DNA from: Streptomyces antnestii
GTDB taxonomy: Bacteria > Actinomycetota > Actinomycetes > Streptomycetales > Streptomycetaceae
DNA: 64,000 bases
Reading direction: 5' to 3'
Assembly (NCBI RefSeq): GCF_004005495.1
Contig: NZ_RZYA01000008.1
Coordinates: 289,791 to 353,790 of the forward strand
This document shows positions 16,483 to 25,465 of the stretch, piece after piece. The position numbers and the translations under genes are program-made. Every line of letters begins with the position of its first letter. The first letter of the stretch is position 1. A model generated the notes under the pieces. It did no database searches. It was not told the origin of the DNA and was given only the letters and a program-made list of their open reading frames with translations.

Positions 16483-18077
16483 TGAAGAGCCCGGCACAGA
16501 CGAACGGCGCCCGTACCGGCAGAACGGCCCTGAGCGCGGCGACGGCGGTGACCCTCGCCGCAACACTGGCGACGGGGGTGAGCGGTCCGGCCTCGGCGGA
16601 CGAGCCCCTGCCTGAACAGCATCCCCTCGGCCAGATCACGTACACGGATGGGAAGTTGGTGCTTGACGCGGACCGCACGGCGTCGGAGCGGGTGATCGAG
16701 ATACCCGACGGCCGCGCCGCCGACGCCCCCGTGCCGGGGTGGGACACGACCGGTGTGCCCGAGGGCTCGGTGGATCAGGACACGGTCCGCTGGTCGCTGA
16801 CCGACCTCGAAGGACCCGGCGACCTGCGGGTGTACGAGGACGCTGAGGCGCCTGAGAGCACACCGGTCTTCGACAGTACGGACGGGCTGCCCGACGCCCA
16901 CGCGCTTCCGACGGGCCAACAGGGCGCCACCCACTGGACGTTCAGCGCCGACGGCACATACACGGCGACGCTCACGGCACGAGCCACCACCCTGGACGGG
17001 CGACGGCTCTCGGCCGACACGCACTACACCGTGCTGGTGGGCGACGAGGCGGTCGAGGACGCGCGGGAGACCCCCGAACTCGAGGTCGAGGCCCCGACGC
17101 CACAGCCCTCGGAGCCCTCGCAGCCCGCCGCCCGCCCCCTTGTCACGGCCGCCGCGTCGCCCTTCACCCGCACCAACAAGGCACCCACCAAGGCACCCAC
17201 CAAGGTGACCGCGAAGACGGCCGCCGACAGCGATGTCGCCACGGACAAGAAGGTCCTCGACGAGGGCCACATCGACTTCGCGGCGCGTGTCATCGGCCGC
17301 AGGCTGCAGATCCACGTCAAGGACGGCACGATCTCCGGTAGGACCACGTGGCGAGAACCGTCGTCCGTGGTGCTGCATGTCAAGTCGGCGGCGCGCAAGA
17401 CCCTGCCGTCCGGCGAGGACTTCGCCTTCCTCGGCAAGGCTGGCGACCCGGTGTGGCTGCTCGACCAGGTCCAGCAGGAGGGCCTGTTGTGGCCGGGCTG
17501 GTCGACGGACAACATCGCGGCGGGGGCGGCCAAGGGCGGCGTGAAGTTCTCACTCACGGCCGTCAAGGGGCCGGGTGCGTACGCGCTGTACACCTACGAC
17601 GCGATGTCGGGCGCCGACGTGCTGTTCAACAGCAAGGACGGCGTGCCCGACTCCTTCGACGTCGCCGCCAACACCCACGCGCACGGCGGCTGGGCCTTCA
17701 GCAAGGAGGGCACCTACCGGCTGACCTTCAAGATGAGCGGCAAGCTCGCCGACGGCACGGCCGTCAGCGACACCGAGACCGTGGCGTTCGTGGTCGGCGA
17801 CGAGGATCCGTCGAAGGTGACGCCGGGCGGGGAGGGCACCGCGAAGGACGGCGCCTCCACGGACAGGCACAACAGCAACGGCGACAGCTCCACCCCCGGG
17901 GGGAGTTCGTCCCGAGCCGATGGCTCACAGGGCGCGAAGGGCTCCATGGCCTCGACGGGCGCGCCGCCCGCGGCGCTCCTCGGCGCCGCCGCTGCCGCGC
18001 TCGCCACACTGGGCACAGTCGCCGTGATCACCGCGCGACGACGCCGTACCCGTACGGCCGAGGGCGGCCCCGCGTGA
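16482..18077 (+). CDS. ABC-transporter-associated two-domain wall-anchored repeat protein (TIGR03773-type)
   Basis: A 531-residue exported protein: signal peptide to about residue 35, first repeat domain (GQITYTDGKLVLD) at about 45-190, a linker rich in Pro, Thr and Lys, and a second domain (GHIDFAARVIGRRLQIH) at about 255-430. A Ser/Gly-rich stalk follows, then a degenerate sorting signal MASTG, a hydrophobic helix and RRRR. The leucine expected in LAxTG is methionine, so sortase use is likely but less certain. Start ATG overlaps the stop of the binding protein, and its stop overlaps the ATPase start. Confidence 0.82.
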   Translation: MKSPAQTNGARTGRTALSAATAVTLAATLATGVSGPASADEPLPEQHPLGQITYTDGKLVLDADRTASERVIEIPDGRAADAPVPGWDTTGVPEGSVDQDTVRWSLTDLEGPGDLRVYEDAEAPESTPVFDSTDGLPDAHALPTGQQGATHWTFSADGTYTATLTARATTLDGRRLSADTHYTVLVGDEAVEDARETPELEVEAPTPQPSEPSQPAARPLVTAAASPFTRTNKAPTKAPTKVTAKTAADSDVATDKKVLDEGHIDFAARVIGRRLQIHVKDGTISGRTTWREPSSVVLHVKSAARKTLPSGEDFAFLGKAGDPVWLLDQVQQEGLLWPGWSTDNIAAGAAKGGVKFSLTAVKGPGAYALYTYDAMSGADVLFNSKDGVPDSFDVAANTHAHGGWAFSKEGTYRLTFKMSGKLADGTAVSDTETVAFVVGDEDPSKVTPGGEGTAKDGASTDRHNSNGDSSTPGGSSSRADGSQGAKGSMASTGAPPAALLGAAAAALATLGTVAVITARRRRTRTAEGGPA

Positions 18078-18808
18078 CGGCACTCCTGCACGTGGCGGAC
18101 GTGAGCGTGTCGCTCGGCGGCCGACCGGCCGTCGAGGGGGCCGATCTCACCTTGAGGGACGGCGAGTTGCTAGGTCTGCTCGGCCCTAACGGCGCGGGCA
18201 AGACCACCCTGCTGCGCGCCGTGCTGGGCCTGGTCCCGCTCAGCACCGGCACGGTCACCGTCGACGGGATCCCTCCGGACCGCGCTCGTCACCTGATCGG
18301 CTACGTACCCCAACGCCACGAATTCGCCTGGGACTTCCCCATCGACATCACCGGAGCCGTCCTGTCCGGCCTGACCCGCAGGGCCGGTTTCCCGCGGCGC
18401 CCGAGCCGCGAGGAGCGGGCCGCCGCCGACGAGGCCGTAGAGCTGGCCGGCCTCGCCGACCTGCGCCGCCGCCCCGTCGGAGAACTCTCCGGCGGCCAGC
18501 GTCAACGCGTCCTCGTGGCACGGGCGTTGGCGACCCGCCCCCGGCTCCTCCTCCTGGACGAACCGTTCACCGGCGTCGACGTACCCACCCAGGAGCTGCT
18601 CACCGACCTGTTCATCCGCCTCGCCGCCGACGACAAGGCCCTGCTGATGACCACCCACGACCTGGCGGCAGCCGCCCGCACCTGCACCCGCGTCACCCTG
18701 CTCAACCGCACCGTGGTCGCCGACGGCGGACCCGAACTCCTCGCCGACCCGCAGCAGATGCTGCGCGCCTTCGGCCTGGACCGAGCCGCGCAGGAGGCGG
18801 CCGCGTGA
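18074..18808 (+). CDS. Anchored-repeat ABC transporter ATP-binding subunit
   Basis: A 244-residue ABC ATPase of the metal (ZnuC-like) type: Walker A GPNGAGKTT near residues 38-46, Q-loop YVPQRHEFAWD, signature LSGGQRQR near 140, Walker B LLLLDEPFTGVD, and H-loop TTHDL near 198. The GTG start overlaps the stop of the surface protein (GTGA), and the end overlaps the permease start by four bases. It powers metal uptake together with the next gene. Confidence 0.9.
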   Translation: MTALLHVADVSVSLGGRPAVEGADLTLRDGELLGLLGPNGAGKTTLLRAVLGLVPLSTGTVTVDGIPPDRARHLIGYVPQRHEFAWDFPIDITGAVLSGLTRRAGFPRRPSREERAAADEAVELAGLADLRRRPVGELSGGQRQRVLVARALATRPRLLLLDEPFTGVDVPTQELLTDLFIRLAADDKALLMTTHDLAAAARTCTRVTLLNRTVVADGGPELLADPQQMLRAFGLDRAAQEAAA

Positions 18809-19674
18809 TCGACTTCCTGCTCGCACCATGGGAACTCCCCTTCATGCAGCGGGCGTTCGCCGTCGCCACCATCACGGGTCTGGTGTGCGGGGTGGTCGGC
18901 GTGTACGTCGTCCTGCGCGGCTTGGCCTTCATCGGCGAGGCCGTCTCCCACTCGGCCTTCCCCGGCGTCACCCTCGCCTATGCCTTCCAGGGCAATCTCC
19001 TGCTGGGCGGCGCGCTCGCGGGCCTGACGACGTCCCTGCTCATCGCGCTCGTCTCGCAGAACCGCCGCCTGAAGGAGGACACCGTCATCGGCGTCTTCTT
19101 CTCCTGCGCGTTCGGCCTCGGCCTCGTCCTCGCCTCGACACAGGAGGGCTGGTCGACCGACCTCTCCTCGTTCCTGTTCGGGCAGGTCCTGGCCGTCGGA
19201 CCGGAGGACGTGTGGACGGCGGCCGGCTTCGGCGCCGTGCTCGTCGCCGTGGTCCTGTTGCTGAGCAGGCCGCTCGTCGCGGTCAGCCTCGACCGGGAGA
19301 CGGCCCGCGCCGCCGGCCTGCCGGTACTCCGCCTCGACCTGACCTTGTACGCGGTGGTGACCGCCACGATCGTGATGTCCCTGGAGGCCGTCGGCAACAT
19401 CCTCGTCCTGTCCCTGCTCATCACCCCGGCCGCCGCGGCCCGCATGCTGACCGAACGCCTGTGGACCATGACCCTGCTCGCCTCCCTTATCGGGGGCACG
19501 GGCGCCCTCGCCGGCCTCTACGTCAGTTACGCCTACGACCTCGCGGCGGGCGGCTGCATCGTGTGCGTACTGACCCTCCTGTTCACCGCGACCTGGTGCC
19601 TGGCACCCCGGCACGGACTACCCAGCCGCCTTCGCCGACGCACGCGGCCGGCCCTGGCGAGCGAAGCAGCTTGA
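18805..19674 (+). CDS. Anchored-repeat ABC transporter permease subunit
   Basis: A 289-residue membrane protein of the ABC-3 (ZnuB/MntB) family with about eight hydrophobic helices. GEAVSHSAFPGVTLAY is the conserved loop contacting the binding protein and ATPase, and the region LLITPAAAARML closes the channel core. The GTG start is coupled to the ATPase gene. The stop codon is followed at once by the next Zur-box-like site, so this ends the anchored-repeat operon. Confidence 0.88.
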   Translation: MIDFLLAPWELPFMQRAFAVATITGLVCGVVGVYVVLRGLAFIGEAVSHSAFPGVTLAYAFQGNLLLGGALAGLTTSLLIALVSQNRRLKEDTVIGVFFSCAFGLGLVLASTQEGWSTDLSSFLFGQVLAVGPEDVWTAAGFGAVLVAVVLLLSRPLVAVSLDRETARAAGLPVLRLDLTLYAVVTATIVMSLEAVGNILVLSLLITPAAAARMLTERLWTMTLLASLIGGTGALAGLYVSYAYDLAAGGCIVCVLTLLFTATWCLAPRHGLPSRLRRRTRPALASEAA

Positions 19675-19689
19675 TGAAAATGATTGTCA
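19675..19689 (+). promoter_or_regulatory. Near-perfect Zur box before the Opp/Dpp-type transporter
   Basis: TGAAAATGATTGTCA matches 14 of 15 positions of the Zur palindrome, the best site in the window. It begins on the base after the permease stop codon. A possible -10 element TAAGTT lies at 19695-19700. It should control the peptide/nickel-type transporter that follows. Confidence 0.8.
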
Positions 19690-19753
19690 TCTGCTAAGTT
19701 CCCTCACCTCGCAGCTTTACCGTTCCATTGCCTCCCTATTGCTTGGATGTGCC

Positions 19754-21283
19754 GTGCTCCCGCCTGCCCCTGCCGCCCGCCGCGCCCTCTCCCGGCGCGG
19801 CCTGCTGGCCGCCGTGTCCGCCACCGCGATCGCCATACCCGCGCTCTCCGGCTGCTTCGCGTCCTCCGCGACGTCCGACGGCGCGGGCGGGGGCGGCAAG
19901 CGCATCCGGGTCGCGATGATGCAGCCTCCTCGCTCCGGTCTCTCGCCGCTGAGCGACGACGCGTTCAAGCTCTCCCGATGGTCGACCGCCGAGACCCTCG
20001 TAAGGCTCGACGCCGAGGGTGACGCCCAGCCGATGCTGGCCACCAACTGGCGTCAGGACGGCCGCACTTGGAACTTCGATCTGCGTGAGGGCGTCACGTT
20101 CCACGACGGTACGAAGCTCACGGCGGCGGACGTCGTACGATCCCTGCGGCGCGCCGCGCACGCCTCACCCAAGCCGCGGATCCTCGACGGCGTGGAGATG
20201 GACGTCGCCGCCAACGGCACCCACACCGTACGGGTCACCACGGCCGACGTGGACCCGCTCGTTCCCCAGCGGCTGTCCTCGCCACAGCTGTCGATCCTGG
20301 CCGCGAAGGCGTACGGCAAGAAGACGGTGAACCCCGTGGGCACCGGGACCGGGCCGTTCACGCTGACCAGGTCCGGCGGCACGAGCTTCGCCACCCTCGA
20401 CCGGTACGACCACTACTGGGGCGGCAGGGCGAAGGCGGCCGGGATCGACGTGAAGTATGTCCCCGACGGCACCGCGCGCGCCGCCGCGCTGCGCAGCGGC
20501 GAGGCCGACATCGTCGAGGCGATCCCTGTCGCCCAGGCGTCGCTCCTGGCCGAGAACCAGATCACCGAGGTGCCGATGCCGCGCACCAACACCCTTTACC
20601 TCAATACGGAGTCGGGCCCGTTCCGTAAGGCCGGATTGCGAGCCGCCGCCCGCGAGGCCATCGACGCCCGATCGATCGTGAAGGGCGTGTACGAGGGCCG
20701 CGCCGATGTCGCCGACGGGCTGCTCGGGCCCGCGCTGCCCTGGGCCGGGAAGCTGCGCTCCGAGGTCACCGGGCGGGCGAAGACCGCCGACCCGGACGGC
20801 GCGGAGATCACCATCGGCACCTTCACCGACCGGGCCGAACTCCCCGAAGCGGCCGCCGTGTTGCAACAGCAGCTGCAGAAGGCGGGCTTCAAGGTCAAGC
20901 TCGAGATCCGCGAGTACGCCAACATCGAGGCCGACGCCCTGGAAGGAAAGTTCGACGCCTTCATCCTGTCGCGCGCCACGATTCTCGACTCCGGCGACCC
21001 GGCCGCGTACCTGTACAGCGACTTCGCCTCCGACGGTTCGTTCAACATCGCGCAGCTCGCCGACGCGGGGGTGGATGCCGCCCTGGACAAGGCCGGCGAG
21101 ATGCCGGCCGGAGACAAGCGGCGCCGCGGAATCATCGCCGCCGAAGCCGCTGTCCTGAAGACCGGCGCCGCGATTCCCATGCTGCACGAGCGCGTGATCC
21201 AGGGCGACGCGACGAACGTCGCCGGCTCGGTGAAGGACCCGCGGGAGCGGGAACTCATCGGCCTCGACACGTACGTGAAGTAG
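19754..21283 (+). CDS. Opp/Dpp/Nik-type substrate-binding lipoprotein
   Basis: About 509 residues of the SBP_bac_5 family. The N-terminus has a twin-arginine-like SRRGLL and a lipobox LSGC near residue 35, so it is probably a Tat-type lipoprotein. Family features include WSTAETLVRLD, RTWNFDLREGVTFHDG near 100 and TGPFTL near 200. These proteins bind peptides, nickel chelates or metallophores. The strong Zur box upstream suggests a zinc-complex ligand. The start is uncertain: GTG 19754 and TTG 19739 are both possible and neither has a clear ribosome site. It is followed 10 bases later by the fused permease. Confidence 0.82.
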   Translation: MLPPAPAARRALSRRGLLAAVSATAIAIPALSGCFASSATSDGAGGGGKRIRVAMMQPPRSGLSPLSDDAFKLSRWSTAETLVRLDAEGDAQPMLATNWRQDGRTWNFDLREGVTFHDGTKLTAADVVRSLRRAAHASPKPRILDGVEMDVAANGTHTVRVTTADVDPLVPQRLSSPQLSILAAKAYGKKTVNPVGTGTGPFTLTRSGGTSFATLDRYDHYWGGRAKAAGIDVKYVPDGTARAAALRSGEADIVEAIPVAQASLLAENQITEVPMPRTNTLYLNTESGPFRKAGLRAAAREAIDARSIVKGVYEGRADVADGLLGPALPWAGKLRSEVTGRAKTADPDGAEITIGTFTDRAELPEAAAVLQQQLQKAGFKVKLEIREYANIEADALEGKFDAFILSRATILDSGDPAAYLYSDFASDGSFNIAQLADAGVDAALDKAGEMPAGDKRRRGIIAAEAAVLKTGAAIPMLHERVIQGDATNVAGSVKDPRERELIGLDTYVK

Positions 21284-21293
21284 GCGCGTCGTG

Positions 21294-23093
21294 ATGCGTG
21301 TACGGGGGCGCGCGGCCCTGGGAGCGGCCCTGTGCAGTCGCACTGCCGCGCTTGTGCTGGTGGTCGCCTGCGTCGGCCTGCTGCCGTGGCTCTCGGGCAG
21401 GGATCCGGCACTGAGCGTGCTGCGGGCGCGCTCCGCCGAGCAGGAGCCGACGCCCGAGGCGCTCACCGCGGTCCGGGACGACCTCGGGCTGGGCATCGGT
21501 CCCCTGGCCCAACTCGGCCACTGGCTGGGCGGGTTGTCGCAAGGCGATCTCGGTACGTCCTGGGTGTCGGGTGCGGAGGTCGGGCCGGGTGTGCTGGCGG
21601 CGCTCACCGTGTCGCTGGCCCTGATGGCCGTCTCGCTGGGCGTGGCGCTGCTGCTCGCGGCCGGGCTGTGCGTGCGGACCGTGGTGCGCGGGGCTCGCGG
21701 GACGCCGGCCGGGCGGACGAGTACGGGGGCCGGGGCGGCGATGCTCGCCTCGGTGCCCGAATTCCTGCTCGCCACCGTGGGGTTGCTGCTGATCGGGGTC
21801 TGGCTCGGGTGGCTGCCCACGTCCGGGTGGAGCGGCCCCGTGGACATGGTGCTGCCCGCGCTCGCCATGGGCGTTCCGGCGGGCGGGCTGCTCGGGCGGC
21901 TGGTCGCGGACGCCCTGCCCGGCGCGTACGGGGAACGGTGGGCCGAGCTGTGGCGGGCCTCGGGGGTCTCCTCGTGGCGGATCGCGCAGGCCGGGCTGCG
22001 GCGGGCGGTTCCGGCCGTAGTGTCCCAGTTCGGTCTCGTTGCCGTGGGGTTGACCGGGGGCGCCGTCGCGGTCGAGACCGTCTTCGCGATTCCCGGGATC
22101 GGGCGCACCGCCCTCGGGGCGGCGAAGTCACAGGACGTGCCTCTGCTTCAGGGATGCGTCCTGGCGCTGCTCGCGCTGGGACTCGCGGCCGGAGTCCTGG
22201 CTCACCTTGCCCGTCTGCGCCTGCTGGGCCCCGGCCTGCGGGATGCCCAACTCGCCCTGCCTGCACCGCAGTCGGCGACTGTCACTCGGTCGCGCGTCGC
22301 CGTCCCCGTGCTGCTCGGAGTTGCGCTGCTTGCCGTCACCGTCGCGGGACTGCTGCGCGACCCGTACACAGTGGAGACCGCGGCGCGGCTCGCCCCTCCC
22401 TCGCTCGCTCATCCCCTGGGCACGGACGGTCTCGGCCGGGACGTGCTCGCCCGGCTCGGGCACGGCGCCGCGTCCACGGTGGGCACGGCCGCCGCCGTCA
22501 CCGCGGTGAGCGCACTCGCCGGACTCGCTCTCGGATTCCTGCCGGTATTCTCGGCGGGCCTCGCGGATGTCGCCAACGCGCTACCCCCGGTGATCGTCGG
22601 GCTGCTCGTCGCCGTCGTCACGGGCCCCGGCGCCTCGGGCGCGGCCCTCGCGGTCACCCTCACCGCCTGGCCGCCCTTGGCGGCGCACGCCGCGACGTTG
22701 GTGGGCGAGGTGCGAGCGTCCCGGTTCCTGGTCGCGCAGCAAGCGCTCGGTTCGACGCACAGCCGGATCCTGACCCGGCACGTGCTGCCCGCCGTCGCCG
22801 GACCCGTGGCCCGGCACGCGGTGCTGCGCCTGCCCGGCGTCGCGCTCGCCCTCGCCGCGCTCGGTTTCCTCGGCCTCGGCGCGCAGGCGCCCGCGCCGGA
22901 GTGGGGCCTGCTGCTCGACGAGTCCCGCTCCTACTTGGAACGGGCCCCGTGGGCGGCGCTCGCTCCCGCCGTCGCGCTGGCCGCGCTGGCGGGTCTCGCG
23001 GTCTCCGTCTCGTCCCTCTCATGGGGCGGTACCCCGGCCCGCAAGCGGCGCACTCCGCTCCCCTCGGAGCCGGTGTCGGCGCACGGATCCTGA
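21294..23093 (+). CDS. Fused DppB-DppC-type ABC permease in one polypeptide
   Basis: A 599-residue membrane protein combining both permease subunits of an Opp/Dpp/Nik transporter. The first half (about residues 1-320) has six hydrophobic segments and the permease coupling loop WRASGVSSWRIAQAGLRRAV. The second half (about 340-590) again has about six segments, the start HPLGTDGLGRDVLARL typical of DppC, and a coupling loop (RFLVAQQALGSTHSRILTRH). Usually these are two genes. No stop or frameshift separates the halves, so the fusion is real in this sequence. ATG 21294 has an in-frame GTG at 21291 as alternative. Confidence 0.85.
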   Translation: MRVRGRAALGAALCSRTAALVLVVACVGLLPWLSGRDPALSVLRARSAEQEPTPEALTAVRDDLGLGIGPLAQLGHWLGGLSQGDLGTSWVSGAEVGPGVLAALTVSLALMAVSLGVALLLAAGLCVRTVVRGARGTPAGRTSTGAGAAMLASVPEFLLATVGLLLIGVWLGWLPTSGWSGPVDMVLPALAMGVPAGGLLGRLVADALPGAYGERWAELWRASGVSSWRIAQAGLRRAVPAVVSQFGLVAVGLTGGAVAVETVFAIPGIGRTALGAAKSQDVPLLQGCVLALLALGLAAGVLAHLARLRLLGPGLRDAQLALPAPQSATVTRSRVAVPVLLGVALLAVTVAGLLRDPYTVETAARLAPPSLAHPLGTDGLGRDVLARLGHGAASTVGTAAAVTAVSALAGLALGFLPVFSAGLADVANALPPVIVGLLVAVVTGPGASGAALAVTLTAWPPLAAHAATLVGEVRASRFLVAQQALGSTHSRILTRHVLPAVAGPVARHAVLRLPGVALALAALGFLGLGAQAPAPEWGLLLDESRSYLERAPWAALAPAVALAALAGLAVSVSSLSWGGTPARKRRTPLPSEPVSAHGS

Positions 23094-23142
23094 GACCGCC
23101 GGCCGGCGCCGCCCGACGGCGTCGCGCCACCCGGCCGCCCCA

Positions 23143-23190
23143 GGGAGGGTGCCGCGGCCCCGCTCGCCGTCCCCGGTCGCGCACCCTCCC
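23143..23190 (+). terminator. Hairpin between fused permease and fused ATPase genes
   Basis: GGGAGGGTGC (23143-23152) pairs with GCACCCTCCC (23181-23190) across a 28-base loop, in the 133-base gap. It could attenuate transcription or stabilise the upstream message; no U-tract is present. Confidence 0.35.
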
Positions 23191-23226
23191 CCGCGCCCAT
23201 GCCCCGCACGAAGAAGGGACCCGTCC

Positions 23227-24822
23227 GTGTCACCCGAGTCGCCGCCCGAGCTCCCCGAACCACTGCTCTCGGTAAGGGGCTTGACGATCACTGCGCCCGG
23301 GAGCCGCACCCCGCCCGTGAGGGACGTGTGCCTGGACATCGGAGTCGGCGAGACACATGCGCTCGTCGGCGAGTCCGGAGCGGGCAAGACCCTGACGGCG
23401 CGGGCCGTGCTCGGGATGCTGCCGTACGGAGCGGAGCTGAGCGGCACCGTGCGGTTCGCCGGGCGGGACATCGAGCCCGGCGGGCAGCGGCGGCTGTGGG
23501 GGCACGCGATCGGATACGTGCCGCAGGACGCTTTGTCGGTCCTCTCCCCCGTGCACCCCGTGGGCGATCAACTGACCGCATCCTTGCGGTCGTTGGGCAG
23601 CCTCAGCAGGAGGCAGGCGCGAGCCTGCGCCGTCGCCGCCCTCGACCGCGTCGGCATCCCGGACGCCCCGCGACGCGCCCGCGCGTATCCGCACGAGTTC
23701 TCCGGCGGCATGCGTCAGCGCGCCGTCATCGCCCTGGCAACCCTGCACCGCCCCCGGCTGCTCGTCGCCGACGAGCCCACCACCGCTCTCGACCCCCTCG
23801 TCCAGGACCAGATCCTCCACCTGCTCGCCGAGCAACGGGCCGCGTCCGAAGCAGCTCTCCTGCTGATCACGCACGACCTGCCGCTCGTCAGTCGGTGGGC
23901 GGACCGGATCACCGTGCTGCACGGCGGAGCGGTACAGGAGACCGGACCGGTGCCCCGGGTCCTGACCGAGCCGAAGGCGGCGTACACCCGCAGGCTCCTC
24001 GACGCGACCCGACACGGACACCGCCCTCCGCCAGAGGGAACCGACGAACCTCTGCTGTCTGTACGTGACTTGACGGTCAGCTACCCGGGGCGACGCCGCG
24101 GCGAGGCCCCTGTGACAGCGGTCGACAAGGTCTCCTTCGACGTGGCACGCGGCGAGACCCTCGCCCTGATCGGCGCCTCCGGCTCCGGCAAGTCCTCCAC
24201 CGCCGAGGCCGTCCTGCGGCTGCGCCCCGCCACCTCCGGATCGGTCCGCTTCGCCGGACGGGACCTCCTCGAACTCGACGACACGCAGATGCGGGCGCTT
24301 CGGCCGCACATCCAGCCGGTGTTCCAGGATCCGTACGGATCACTCAGCCCGCGCCAACGCATTCGCGACGCGATCGCGGAACCCCTGCGCGTACAAGGGC
24401 GTTGGAACGACACGAACGGTCCGGACCGGGTCGACGAACTGCTCCGCCAAGTCGGCCTCGACCCCGCCCTCGGCACCCGCCGCCCCCATGAACTCTCCGG
24501 CGGCCAGTGCCAGCGCATCGGCATCGCACGAGCGCTCGCCTCCGAGCCCGAGGTGCTGATCCTCGACGAACCGGTCTCCGGGCTCGATCCGACCGTGCGG
24601 GCCGGCGTTCTCGACCTGCTGGAGTCACTGCAGCGGAAGCTGGGGCTCGGCTACCTGTTCATCTGCCACGACATGGACGTGGTGACCTCATTCGCCCACC
24701 GGGTCGCCGTCCTCAAGGACGGGAAGATCGTGGAGACCCTGCCGGCGGAGGCACTGGCGGCACCCGGGGAATGCCACCCGTACACCCGTGCACTCCTCAC
24801 TGCGGCATGCGAGTTCGCATGA
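23227..24822 (+). CDS. Fused DppD-DppF-type ABC ATPase (two nucleotide-binding domains)
   Basis: A 531-residue protein with two complete ABC domains. Domain 1 has Walker A GESGAGKT near residue 49, signature SGGMRQR near 160 and Walker B LLVADEPTTALD. Domain 2 has Walker A GASGSGKS near 317, signature SGGQCQR near 425 and Walker B VLILDEPVSGLD. The peptide-transporter C-terminal element (HPYTRALL) closes domain 2. It energises the fused permease upstream. The GTG start at 23227 is supported by AAGGGA at 23214-23219; earlier in-frame codons read through GC-rich leader sequence. Its stop overlaps the start of the broken MFS gene. Confidence 0.87.
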   Translation: MSPESPPELPEPLLSVRGLTITAPGSRTPPVRDVCLDIGVGETHALVGESGAGKTLTARAVLGMLPYGAELSGTVRFAGRDIEPGGQRRLWGHAIGYVPQDALSVLSPVHPVGDQLTASLRSLGSLSRRQARACAVAALDRVGIPDAPRRARAYPHEFSGGMRQRAVIALATLHRPRLLVADEPTTALDPLVQDQILHLLAEQRAASEAALLLITHDLPLVSRWADRITVLHGGAVQETGPVPRVLTEPKAAYTRRLLDATRHGHRPPPEGTDEPLLSVRDLTVSYPGRRRGEAPVTAVDKVSFDVARGETLALIGASGSGKSSTAEAVLRLRPATSGSVRFAGRDLLELDDTQMRALRPHIQPVFQDPYGSLSPRQRIRDAIAEPLRVQGRWNDTNGPDRVDELLRQVGLDPALGTRRPHELSGGQCQRIGIARALASEPEVLILDEPVSGLDPTVRAGVLDLLESLQRKLGLGYLFICHDMDVVTSFAHRVAVLKDGKIVETLPAEALAAPGECHPYTRALLTAACEFA

Positions 24823-25286
24823 CCTCGACCATCAGACGCACACGCCCCGGTGCCGCCCTGCGCAACTACCGGGCGCCGCCCGCACTGCCCAGGCTCCTGG
24901 TGGCTTCGCAGTACACCTTCAACATCGGTTTCTTCGCCGTACTCCCCTACCTGGCCGATCACCTCGCCGGATTGGGGCTCGCCGGGTGGCTGGTCGGGCT
25001 CGTCCTTGGGCTGCGTACGTTCAGCCAGCAGGGGATGTTCGTGGTGGGCGGGGCCGACGCGTTCCGGTGGGCCTGCCTGCGTGGGGCCGCGGTGTTCCTC
25101 GGCGTACTCGTCGCGCACGCACGACTGATGCCGGGCCGCCCGGCGAGCGCGCCAGCCGGCGTCACCCGACTCCGCGACCGCTGGGGAACGTTGCTCCACG
25201 CACCCGCCTTCCTCACGCTCACCGCCGCCTACAGCTGCCGCTGGTGGTCTGCGGGCAGGTGCGCATGTCCCGGTCAACAGAGGTGA
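24819..25286 (+). pseudogene. Deleted MFS exporter gene
   Basis: The 155-residue frame begins like an intact MFS exporter (YTFNIGFFAVLPYLADHLAG, then the loop FSQQGMFVVGGA). It then switches to unrelated or distant segments (RDRWGTLLHAPAFLTLTAAYS belongs to a later loop) and ends early; a normal protein has about 400 residues and 12 helices. At least two internal deletions are needed. The ATG overlaps the ATPase stop, so the ancestral operon encoded importer plus exporter, as metallophore systems often do. Confidence 0.75.
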
Positions 25287-25337
25287 GTCGCCGGGGTTCC
25301 GCGACTGCCGACCAGCCGCCATCGTCGCGTCAACACT

Positions 25338-25352
25338 TGGCAATGATTTCCA
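25338..25352 (+). promoter_or_regulatory. Upstream Zur-box-like site of the znuACB operon
   Basis: TGGCAATGATTTCCA matches 12 of 15 positions of the Zur palindrome and is followed by CATCTACCCT, resembling the -10 context of the neighbouring site. Its centre is 39 bases before the second box, about four helical turns, so the two could be bound cooperatively. Confidence 0.6.
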
Positions 25353-25376
25353 TCTACCCTCACTCTCGCGTCGTAA

Positions 25377-25391
25377 CGACAATCATTTTCA
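25377..25391 (+). promoter_or_regulatory. Promoter-proximal Zur-box-like site of the znuACB operon
   Basis: CGACAATCATTTTCA matches 13 of 15 positions. The putative -10 element TAGCCT follows at 25394-25399, so occupancy would block transcription of the zinc-binding lipoprotein gene starting at 25466. Confidence 0.72.
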
Positions 25392-25465
25392 TCTAGCCTG
25401 GTGCCCGCCCGCCTCGGCACCGGACTCTCGGTCCCCGAGGACAGCCCCCTTCCCCTGGAGGACCC

